The notes under the pieces are model-generated. The model made no database searches. It had not been told where the DNA came from and saw only the letters and a program-made list of their open reading frames with translations. This document shows, piece by piece, positions 7,265-12,891 of a DNA stretch of 12,891 nucleotides (position 1 is the stretch's first letter; each line of letters begins with the position of its first letter). The DNA comes from JAOUEA01 sp039933515 (GTDB lineage: Bacteria > Actinomycetota > UBA4738 > HRBIN12): the NCBI GenBank assembly GCA_039933515.1, contig JBDTNY010000003.1:1-12891 (forward strand), given 5' to 3'. A program made the position numbers and the translations under genes.

Positions 7265-7279
7265 TAGGCTGGGAAGGTG
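7265..7279 (+). promoter_or_regulatory. TANNNT -10 element placed for a leaderless start of the DUF218 gene
   Basis: TAGGCT at 7265-7270 is followed by exactly six bases and then GTG at 7277, so transcription would begin on the start codon itself. This is the known geometry of actinobacterial leaderless genes. The purine run GGGAAG directly touches the GTG and is too close to act as a normal ribosome binding site. No clear -35 is seen. Confidence 0.5.
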
Positions 7280-7885
7280 AGCCGGATCGGTCGGCACCCC
7301 TTCCTCAGCGCGATCGCGCTCGTCCTCCTCGCCTCGCTGATCGTCGTAGGCGGGTCCGGGCTCGTCGTCTGGCGGGCCGCCCATCACGACGACGCGAGCG
7401 ACGTCGAGACCGTTGACGCGATCGCGGTGCTCGGGGCCGCCCAGTACGACGGCGTTCCCTCGCCGGTCTTCCGAGGGCGACTCGATCACGCCGCGCTGTT
7501 GTTCCAGCAGGGTCGCGCGGGCAGGGTGTACGTGCTGGGCGCGAATCAACCGGGCGATCGCTCGACCGAGGCCGATTCCGGCCGGGGCTATCTGATCCGT
7601 CAGGGAGTCCCGGCCGCGTCGGTCGTCGCGATCCCCTTGGGTCACACGACGTACGAGAGCCTCCAAGCGCTCGCCCGCGCGCTTCGCGCCGACGGCCTGG
7701 ACTCCGTGTTCTTGGTGTCCGACCCCTGGCACAACGCCCGTATCAAGCGGATGGCGGGCGACCTGGGTCTGGACGCCCACGCCTCGGCGACGTGGACCTC
7801 GGCGGCGACGAGCCAGGAGACGCGCGTCCCCGGCTACCTCCGCGAGACGTTTGCCTACCTGTACTACCGCGTCGTCGGCAGGTGA
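7277..7885 (+). CDS. DUF218 (SanA/ElyC/YdcF-type) membrane protein
   Basis: A 202-residue protein with one N-terminal transmembrane helix at about residues 9-32 and the rest outside. The DUF218 domain runs from about residue 45. It contains VDAIAVLGAAQYDGVPSPVF, the F-R-G-R-L-D-H-A helix, RVYVLGAN with PGDRSTEAD after it, YLIRQGVP, HTTYESL and FLVSDPWHNAR. These blocks match the DUF218 order: A-x-x-V-L-G, the R-x-x-x-A helix, the acidic S-E-A/T-E-A site and S-x-x-x-H-x-x-R. Family members SanA and ElyC affect envelope integrity and lipid-carrier or peptidoglycan metabolism, but the reaction is not established. It lies 30 bases after the NlpC/P60-like gene with its own probable leaderless promoter. 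Its envelope theme fits the two preceding genes. Confidence 0.88.
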   Translation: MSRIGRHPFLSAIALVLLASLIVVGGSGLVVWRAAHHDDASDVETVDAIAVLGAAQYDGVPSPVFRGRLDHAALLFQQGRAGRVYVLGANQPGDRSTEADSGRGYLIRQGVPAASVVAIPLGHTTYESLQALARALRADGLDSVFLVSDPWHNARIKRMAGDLGLDAHASATWTSAATSQETRVPGYLRETFAYLYYRVVGR

Positions 7886-7933
7886 CGCCCCGGACTCAGG
7901 GTCGACACCAGATATGCCGAAACCTGCGTCACG

Positions 7934-8797
7934 ATGCTCGAAGAGTTCATGACCCACTTCGACTACCAGCTTCAGCTCGGCCTGATGCTCCTGATCGCGA
8001 TCATGGCGGCGCTGACCTGGCGCGCCCACCGGCAGATCTCGAAGCTCTCCGGTATGTCGACGGCGATGCGCGAGTCCCTCCAAAAGCTCGAGGACACGAC
8101 CGAGGTGGTCTCGAAGATCGCCTTGACCTCGAACGCGATGCAGGGCTCGCTGGAGCGTCTCGAGGACTCGCGGGCCGACTTCGACCGGCTCGCATCCACG
8201 TCAACCGCCATGGCCGACACGCTGACGCGGCTCGAGGCGGCGACCGACGAGATCACCCGCAGGACCTCGGAGACCGAGGAGACCCTGCGCTCCTCGCTCG
8301 ATGAGTACCGGATGGCGCAGGGCAGCACGAACGCCTACCGGGAGTACCTGCAGAACATGGGCCTCGCCCCGGCGTCCGATGTCGAGCCGATCCTGGAGGC
8401 GATCCCCGATGGCGCCGAGGCCGTGAGCATCGACGGGAAGGTCCTGTACGCCAACAAGGCCTTCGCCGAGCTCACGTCGATCCGGCCGGGCGCGACGTTG
8501 GAGGAGATCGCCTTCCGGTGCCGCGTGCGCGACTTCAGCGGCGTCCAGCTGACGCCTGCGGAGCTCCCCGAATCCCGTGTCCTGGCTGGCGAGGTCGTTT
8601 CGGGCGTGCTGATCAGGATGCGCCCCCCGGGCCGTGACCTCGACGTGGTCCTGTCGGTGAACGGTCAGCCGGCACGCGACGCGAACGGGAAGGTCGTGGC
8701 CGCCGTACTGCTCAGCCGGGCGATCAGCGAAGAGGTCGCGATGGCGATCCAGGTCCGCAAGATGTCCGAGGATCGCTCCTCGCCCGGCATCTTCTGA
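7934..8797 (+). CDS. Membrane-anchored PAS-domain protein with a 24-residue coiled-coil repeat
   Basis: A 287-residue putative sensor. One transmembrane helix at about residues 13-29 is followed by a long helical segment (32-145) and a single PAS domain at about 148-262. PAS markers are ILEAIPDGAEAVSIDGKVLY, then ANKAFAELTSI, and later VNGQPARDANGKVVAAVLLS. The helical part contains three tandem 24-residue units (42-65, 66-89, 90-113) that probably form a coiled-coil stalk. No kinase, GGDEF, methyl-accepting or DNA-binding output domain is present, so it must signal through a partner or by oligomerisation. ATG 7934 is the first start after an in-frame stop, but no ribosome binding site is visible. 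Met6 (7949), with GAAGAG at 7940-7945, is an alternative start. It ends 12 bases from the convergent cupredoxin gene. Confidence 0.82.
   Translation: MLEEFMTHFDYQLQLGLMLLIAIMAALTWRAHRQISKLSGMSTAMRESLQKLEDTTEVVSKIALTSNAMQGSLERLEDSRADFDRLASTSTAMADTLTRLEAATDEITRRTSETEETLRSSLDEYRMAQGSTNAYREYLQNMGLAPASDVEPILEAIPDGAEAVSIDGKVLYANKAFAELTSIRPGATLEEIAFRCRVRDFSGVQLTPAELPESRVLAGEVVSGVLIRMRPPGRDLDVVLSVNGQPARDANGKVVAAVLLSRAISEEVAMAIQVRKMSEDRSSPGIF
8057..8272 (+). repeat. Three tandem 72-bp units encoding a 24-residue coiled-coil repeat
   Basis: The units are 8057-8128, 8129-8200 and 8201-8272, in frame within the PAS gene. Shared protein pattern: S-x-A-M-x-x-[S/T]-L-x-[K/R]-L-E at the start of each unit, then an acidic stretch and K/R about residue 20. 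The first residues read STAMRESLQKLE, SNAMQGSLERLE and STAMADTLTRLE. DNA conservation is clear in the first half of each unit and weak in the second, consistent with old internal duplication under coiled-coil constraint. Confidence 0.75.
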
Positions 8798-8809
8798 GCC
8801 CGTCCCGGA

Positions 8810-9283
8810 TCAGTCGACGATCAGCGTGCCCTTCATGCCGAGCCCGGAATGGAACCGGCACAAGAACGGGTAGGTCCCGGGCGGAAGATCGATCGTCACC
8901 TTCACGGTGGTCTGGGGGTCGAGCGCCTGATCGAGCCCGTGCCCCGGCACGGTGAACGTGTGTGGGGTCTGCGGCGTCGAGTTCTGGATCGTGATCGAAG
9001 CGCCGCGCTTCACGTGGATGTTGGATGGGGTGAAACGGTAGTCGGCCACCACGACGCTGCCCGCGAGCGGGCCGCCTCCGCCGCCCGAGGCCGAGCCACC
9101 CGTTCCGTAGCCCGAACGCCCGCCGCCGCTCTGCGTGGAGGAAGCGGCGGGCGTCACCGAGTCCCCGGGGGTCGAAGCGCCGTTCCCGCCGTACCCGCCC
9201 GACCCCGGCGAGGGGTCCGCGCTCGCGCACCCGGCCGTCACGAGGCCGAGGATCATCGCCGTCACGATCATGCTCTTGCCCAT
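8810..9283 (-). CDS. Blue-copper (plastocyanin-like) lipoprotein
   Basis: A 157-residue predicted lipoprotein with a type 1 copper domain, probably an electron carrier or copper-binding protein on the outer face of the membrane. The signal MGKSMIVTAMILGLVTAGC has its lipobox cysteine at 19. A Gly/Ser/Pro-rich linker covers about residues 21-72. The cupredoxin fold occupies 75-157, starting VVVADYRFTPSNIHVKRG and ending GMKGTLIVD. Copper ligands are all visible: H108 (TPHTF), C142, H145 and M150 in CRFHSGLGM (C-x2-H-x4-M). The start is fixed by GGGAGG (reverse of 9289-9294) five bases before the ATG; the longer frame upstream lacks signal-peptide character. The gene is alone on the minus strand, and no oxidase or cytochrome partner lies nearby. 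Confidence 0.92.
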   Translation of the reverse strand: MGKSMIVTAMILGLVTAGCASADPSPGSGGYGGNGASTPGDSVTPAASSTQSGGGRSGYGTGGSASGGGGGPLAGSVVVADYRFTPSNIHVKRGASITIQNSTPQTPHTFTVPGHGLDQALDPQTTVKVTIDLPPGTYPFLCRFHSGLGMKGTLIVD

Positions 9284-9351
9284 CGCTGCCTCCCGAGCTG
9301 CTCGAGGGTAGTACGCGCGGTGGAGCAGGCGGGACTGTCGGGTCGCGCGGC

Positions 9352-9366
9352 TACGATGGGCGCGTG
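9352..9366 (+). promoter_or_regulatory. TANNNT -10 element placed for a leaderless start of dgt
   Basis: TACGAT at 9352-9357, six bases (GGGCGC), then GTG at 9364: the same spacing as at 7265-7279. No Shine-Dalgarno sequence precedes the GTG, which strengthens the leaderless reading. A -35 is not obvious. The 80-bp gap to the divergent cupredoxin gene must also hold that gene's promoter; TACCCT on the minus strand (reverse of 9305-9310) is a weak candidate. Confidence 0.55.
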
Positions 9367-10377
9367 AGAATCCCCCGCGAACGCACCGAGGAGATCGAGG
9401 CACAGGTCTTGTCGCCCCGCGCGATCCTCGCATCGGCATCCAAGGGACGCGAGCGAGCCGAGCCCGAGGACGACCTGCGCACCGTCTTCCAGCGCGACCG
9501 TGATCGGATCGTGCATTCGAAGGCGTTCCGCCGGCTGAAAGACAAGACCCAGGTGTTCTTGGCCCCCGAGGGCGACCACTACCGCGTGCGCCTGACCCAC
9601 ACCCTGGACGTCTCGCAGATCGCGCGCACCGTCGCCCGGGCGCTGAGACTGAACGAGGACCTCACCGAGGCGATCGCGCTGGGCCACGACCTGGGGCACA
9701 CGCCGTTCGGACATCTCGGGGAGCAGGCGCTCACGCCGTTCCTGGGCCGGCCGTTCCGGCACAACGAGCAGAGCCTGCGGGTGGTAGAGCTCCTCGAGCA
9801 CGATGGGGATGGGCTCAACCTCACCTGGGAGGTGCGCGACGGCATCGTCCATCACCCATGGTCGATGCCGGCGCCCGCAACCCTCGAGGCGCAGGTGGTG
9901 CGGTTCGCCGACCGGATCGCCTATCTGAACCACGACGTCGACGACGCGATCCGCGCGGGGGTGCTCGAGCCCGAGGAGCTGCCCGCCGGTGCGGTCGAGA
10001 TCTTGGGCCCGACGCACTCCGATCGCATCGACCGGCTCGTGACCGACCTCGTCGCCCAGAGCCGGGAGGCCGAGACGATCCGGCTTTCGCCCGAGGTGTT
10101 CGCCGCCCTCGACGCCCTGCGGGACTTCATGTTCGCCGAGGTCTACCTGCGTGAGGGCGCCAGGGGTGATCACGAGAAGGCCGTCAAGCTGATCCGTGAC
10201 CTGTTCGCCTATTTCCTGGAGCATCCGGACCAGATGCCCGACGAGTACCATCACTCCCCAGGAGACCTGCCGACCCGCGTGGCCGACTACATCTCGGGCA
10301 TGACCGACCGGTACGCGCTCCGCACGTACGAGCGGCTCTTCCTTCCCCGGGGCTGGCTCCTCGAGAGGGATCTGTAG
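9364..10377 (+). CDS. dgt: Deoxyguanosinetriphosphate triphosphohydrolase-like protein (HD domain)
   Basis: Hydrolyses dNTPs to the deoxynucleoside and triphosphate in the cytoplasm, limiting nucleotide pools. The 337-residue length fits the short dGTPase-like type (about 330-450 residues). The family signature RDRDRIVHSKAFRRLKDKTQ comes near the N-terminus. The HD metal site is complete: H79 (VRLTHTLDV), H108-D109 (GHDLGHTPFGH) and D183 (FADRIAYLNHDVDDA). The C-terminal part includes DLPTRVADYISGMTDRYAL, conserved in this family. GTG is the only supported start and is apparently leaderless. The primase gene starts three bases after its stop, so the genes are co-transcribed; this dgt-dnaG pairing is common in Actinobacteria. 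The real substrate preference among dNTPs cannot be read from the sequence. Confidence 0.95.
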   Translation: MRIPRERTEEIEAQVLSPRAILASASKGRERAEPEDDLRTVFQRDRDRIVHSKAFRRLKDKTQVFLAPEGDHYRVRLTHTLDVSQIARTVARALRLNEDLTEAIALGHDLGHTPFGHLGEQALTPFLGRPFRHNEQSLRVVELLEHDGDGLNLTWEVRDGIVHHPWSMPAPATLEAQVVRFADRIAYLNHDVDDAIRAGVLEPEELPAGAVEILGPTHSDRIDRLVTDLVAQSREAETIRLSPEVFAALDALRDFMFAEVYLREGARGDHEKAVKLIRDLFAYFLEHPDQMPDEYHHSPGDLPTRVADYISGMTDRYALRTYERLFLPRGWLLERDL

Positions 10378-10380
10378 CCG

Positions 10381-12177
10381 GTGGCCGGACGCATCCGACA
10401 AGACGACATCGACGCCGTCAAGGAGCGCACGGACCTCGCCAAGCTCATCGGCCAGTACCTCACCCTGAAGAAGTCCGGCCACGACTCGCTCACGGGCCTG
10501 TGCCCCTTCCACCAGGAGAAGTCGCCCTCGTTCAGCGTGAGCCCCGCCAAGCAGGTCTTCTACTGCTTCGGCTGCGGAAAGGGTGGTGACGCCATAACGT
10601 TCTTGCGCGAGCTCGAGCACCTCACGTACGTCGAGGCGGTGGAGCGCCTCGGTCAGCAGGCAGGCGTGACCCTACGCTACGAGGGTGACTCGCCGACCGA
10701 GCGTCGCGCGGCGCAGCGACGCGTTGCCCTCATCCAGGCGAACGAAGATGCGTCCGCGGTCTTCGAGGAACTGCTGCGGACCTCGCCCGAGGCAGCCGAG
10801 GCCCGCGCCTACATGGAGGGCCGCGGCATCACGCCCCAGACCGCCGCGACCTTCGGCATCGGCTACGCGCCCCGCGGACGCGATCATCTCCTGCAGGCGC
10901 TCACGAAGTCCCGGACGCTCAGCCCGGAGATCCTGCTCGAAGCCGGGCTCGCGAGCCGCGGCGACGACGGCACCGTCCGGGACCGCTTCCGCGGACGCAT
11001 CACGTTCCCGATCCACGACCTGCAGGGAAGGGGCATCGGGTTCGGCGCGCGGATCCTGCCGAACGACCCGCGGGCGGGAGAGTCGGCGAAGTACCTGAAC
11101 ACCGCCGAGACGCCGATCTACCGCAAGCACGAGGTGCTCTACAACCTGCACCGGGCGCGCAAGGCGGTGTCGTCCTCGGGCGAGGTCTACGTGGTCGAGG
11201 GCTACACCGATGTGATCGGCATGGCCCAGGCCGGGTTGGAGCAGACGGTCGCCACGTGCGGCACGGCGTTGGGGGAGGGGCACTTCCGCCAGCTGTCGCG
11301 GTTCGCCCAGCGTGCCGTGCTGGCGTTCGACTCCGACGAGGCGGGCGCGCGCGCAGCCGAGCGGGCGTTCGCGTTCCAGGAGCAGTTCCCCTCGGTGCAG
11401 GCCGTGGTGATGATCATGCCCCAGGGTCTTGACCCCGCCGACTTCGTGGCTCAGCACGGCGCCGACGCCGTGAAGGAAGCATCTCGCACGGCTCGCCCGC
11501 TCGTCGAGTACATGCTGCGTCGCATGATCGGGCGTCACGACCTGTCGACGGTCGAGGGCCAGTCGATCGCGGTCGCCGAAGCGATGCCGATCCTCGAGAA
11601 ACTCACCGACCCGGTGCGCCGCAGCGAGTACGCCCACATGGTGGCCGACCTGGCGGGGGTCACCGAATCGTCGGTGGTCCAGACGATGGACGCCCACGCG
11701 AAGGGGCGTCCCGCGCAGGTGGTGGTTGCCTCACCCAAGCGGATGTCGGCCCGCGACAAGGTGGAGCGCGAGATGCTCAAGCTGATCGCGCGGGACCCTG
11801 CGGCGCTCAACGAGTACGGCGACAAGCTCACCGACGAGCACATCCATTCGGTCCGGAGCCGGGCGGCCCTGGCCGCGCTGCGCGCGGCAGGTGGCGACGT
11901 GGCCTCGATCGCGGGCGGCGACGACCAGGAGCTCGGCTCGTTCGTGTCGGCGTTGGCCGTCGAGCCCCTCGATGGCGACGGCAGCAAGGAGTACGCCGAG
12001 TCGGTCTGGGCCCGTCTGCAGGAGTTCGTACTGAAGGTCAAGAGCGACGCGCTCAGGATGGAGTTGCAGAAGCTGAACCCGACCACCGACCCGGGCTACG
12101 ACGCGAAGTTCAACGAGCTGGTCCAGGTCGACGGGGAGCTGCGCCGGCTGCGGATGCGCACCCGGAGCTCGGTCTGA
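10381..12177 (+). CDS. dnaG: DNA primase
   Basis: Makes the RNA primers for chromosome replication and works with the replicative helicase. At 598 residues it is full length. The N-terminal CHC2 zinc finger has ligands C41, H44, C62 and C65 (CPFHQEKSPSF, FYCFGCGKGGD). The RNA-polymerase domain includes GRITFPIHDLQGRGIGFGAR and TPIYRKHEVLYNLHRA. The TOPRIM site is E273 in VVEGYTDVIG and D317/D319 in FDSDEAGARAAERAF. The C-terminal region from about residue 440 is helical and divergent, as usual for the helicase-binding part. The GTG start is three bases after the dgt stop, with a GAGAGGGA purine run ten bases away. No key residue is missing. Confidence 0.97.
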   Translation: MAGRIRQDDIDAVKERTDLAKLIGQYLTLKKSGHDSLTGLCPFHQEKSPSFSVSPAKQVFYCFGCGKGGDAITFLRELEHLTYVEAVERLGQQAGVTLRYEGDSPTERRAAQRRVALIQANEDASAVFEELLRTSPEAAEARAYMEGRGITPQTAATFGIGYAPRGRDHLLQALTKSRTLSPEILLEAGLASRGDDGTVRDRFRGRITFPIHDLQGRGIGFGARILPNDPRAGESAKYLNTAETPIYRKHEVLYNLHRARKAVSSSGEVYVVEGYTDVIGMAQAGLEQTVATCGTALGEGHFRQLSRFAQRAVLAFDSDEAGARAAERAFAFQEQFPSVQAVVMIMPQGLDPADFVAQHGADAVKEASRTARPLVEYMLRRMIGRHDLSTVEGQSIAVAEAMPILEKLTDPVRRSEYAHMVADLAGVTESSVVQTMDAHAKGRPAQVVVASPKRMSARDKVEREMLKLIARDPAALNEYGDKLTDEHIHSVRSRAALAALRAAGGDVASIAGGDDQELGSFVSALAVEPLDGDGSKEYAESVWARLQEFVLKVKSDALRMELQKLNPTTDPGYDAKFNELVQVDGELRRLRMRTRSSV

Positions 12178-12259
12178 GCCACCCGGCCCACATGGGTCGG
12201 TCGGGCGAACCGTTCCGTACACTGTTCCCCATCGTGCCGACCACCCCCGAGGAGATCCA
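12178..12259 (+). promoter_or_regulatory. dnaG-rpoD gap with a likely rpoD promoter and the Shine-Dalgarno site fixing a TTG start
   Basis: TACACT at 12218-12223 is a good TANNNT -10 element and predicts transcription from about 12230, giving a leader near 30 bases; no convincing -35 is seen. GAGGAG at 12249-12254 lies five bases before TTG at 12260 and decides that start. A weak hairpin is possible around 12182-12206 (CCCG/GCCC-ACAT-GGGT/CGGG with a bulge), but it has no T run, so I do not call a terminator. rpoD may be served both by read-through from dgt-dnaG and by this promoter. Confidence 0.5.
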
Positions 12260-12891
12260 TTGACCGTCCCCGCTCGCGAGATGGTGAGCCTGGATGAGGT
12301 CAAAGAGACCATCACCGCCCGCGGACGCGAGCGAGGGTTCGTGACCTCCGAGGACCTCCTGGAAGCGGTCCCGGTTGACGATTTCACCCCCGAGCAGGTC
12401 GAGGAATTCCTCACCCAGATCCAGGACCATCTGACCGCCGAGGGGATCGAGGTCATCGAGGTCCCGGGCGAGGAGACCGACGCGGCCACCCAGGTGCGCA
12501 TCGAGGTCGATCTGCTGAAGGCCCCAACGAACGACCCGGTCCGCATGTACCTCAAAGAGATCGGCAAGGTCCCCTTGCTGAACGCCGCGCAGGAGGTCGA
12601 CCTCGCCCGCCGGATCCAGGCCGGGGAGCTCTCGACCGCGCTCCAGCGCACGATCGCGGACGAGGAGAAGCCCGACCCCAAGGACCTGAAGTTCTGCGTG
12701 CAGAAGGTCTGGGAGATCCGCGACCACCAGCTCAACGCCTTCGGCAAGGTCGAGGGCATCGGCCGCGAGAAGATCGCGAAGAGCTACAAGCCCAAGACCG
12801 AGGACGAGCTCGGGACCTGGCTGCACCGGGTCGAGCGCGACGGCCAGCTCGCCAAGCGCAAGCTGATCGAGGCGAACCTGCGCCTGGTGGT
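12260..12891 (+). CDS. rpoD: Primary sigma factor (RpoD/SigA type), N-terminal part, cut by the window end
   Basis: Directs RNA polymerase to housekeeping promoters. The first 210 codons are present. Residues 1-85 are acidic and region 1.1-like (VSLDEVKETITARGRERGFV, then DFTPEQVEEFLTQIQDHL). Region 1.2 starts at about 92 (NDPVRMYLKEIGKVPLLNAA, QEVDLARRIQAGE). The window ends at the beginning of region 2.1 (KRKLIEANLRLVV). Between them lie 72 residues, rich in charge, longer than in mycobacterial SigA. The TTG at 12260 is chosen because GAGGAG sits five bases upstream and no other in-frame start exists before it. ATG at 12281 is a weaker alternative with a poor binding site. Position after dnaG matches the classic primase-sigma gene order. 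An alternative sigma factor is unlikely given region 1.2. Confidence 0.94.
   Translation, partial: MTVPAREMVSLDEVKETITARGRERGFVTSEDLLEAVPVDDFTPEQVEEFLTQIQDHLTAEGIEVIEVPGEETDAATQVRIEVDLLKAPTNDPVRMYLKEIGKVPLLNAAQEVDLARRIQAGELSTALQRTIADEEKPDPKDLKFCVQKVWEIRDHQLNAFGKVEGIGREKIAKSYKPKTEDELGTWLHRVERDGQLAKRKLIEANLRLV

Noticed and set aside
9284..9439. Longer N-terminus for the cupredoxin gene, starting at 9439
   Set aside because: It would bury the lipoprotein signal 52 residues inside and overlap dgt. GGGAGG precedes the ATG at 9283.
6536..10620. Other long antisense frames (6536-8083 and 9268-10620, minus strand)
   Set aside because: They overlap well-supported genes on the plus strand and have shadow composition with no recognisable domain.
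12205..12216. LexA-like CGAACCGTTCCG before rpoD
   Set aside because: The half-sites GAAC and GTTC are separated by one base instead of four, so it is not an SOS box of the Gram-positive type.

Overview
The window is GC-rich and densely coding, with many GTG and TTG starts, short or overlapping gene junctions and TANNNT-type -10 elements. Gene content includes a single-chain dimeric glycyl-tRNA synthetase, pyruvate phosphate dikinase and a dgt-dnaG-rpoD block. Together these point to a member of the Actinomycetota, probably an uncultured or deep-branching lineage. That placement is inferred from gene type and order; no rRNA is present.

Layout. (1) 2-2087, plus strand: the 3' end of glyS, then a 68-residue two-helix membrane protein and a secreted lipoprotein with a zinc-metallopeptidase HExxH motif. 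The three genes are joined by two GTGA stop/start overlaps and look like one transcript. (2) 2088-2404: the only long stretch without an intact gene. On the minus strand it holds what looks like the C-terminal remnant of a VapC-type PIN-domain toxin, broken by two frame changes, followed by a possible ppdK promoter. (3) 2405-5104: ppdK, complete. The residue two before the catalytic histidine, the threonine controlled by PPDK regulatory protein in other lineages, is asparagine here. (4) 5105-8797: an envelope block. A short leader with a perfect 14-bp GTGA-N6-TCAC palindrome precedes a membrane-anchored NHL/beta-propeller-like protein. Then come a secreted NlpC/P60-like cysteine peptidase 4 bases later, a DUF218 (SanA/ElyC/YdcF-type) membrane protein, and a membrane-anchored PAS protein with three tandem 24-residue coiled-coil repeats. 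(5) 8810-9283, minus strand: a blue-copper (plastocyanin-like) lipoprotein, convergent with the PAS gene and divergent from dgt. (6) 9364-12891, plus strand: dgt (dNTP triphosphohydrolase), dnaG (primase) and the first 210 codons of rpoD (primary sigma factor). This is an actinobacterial form of the macromolecular-synthesis cluster.

The outer parts are ordinary housekeeping genes: tRNA charging, PEP/pyruvate interconversion, dNTP control, replication priming and transcription initiation. The less-studied content is the exported or envelope set: the metallopeptidase lipoprotein, the NHL/NlpC pair, DUF218, the PAS repeat protein and the cupredoxin. I see no CRISPR array, insertion sequence, tRNA, phage gene or clear defence system. 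Two genes (7277 and 9364) have a TANNNT hexamer exactly six bases before a GTG start, the geometry of leaderless transcription.
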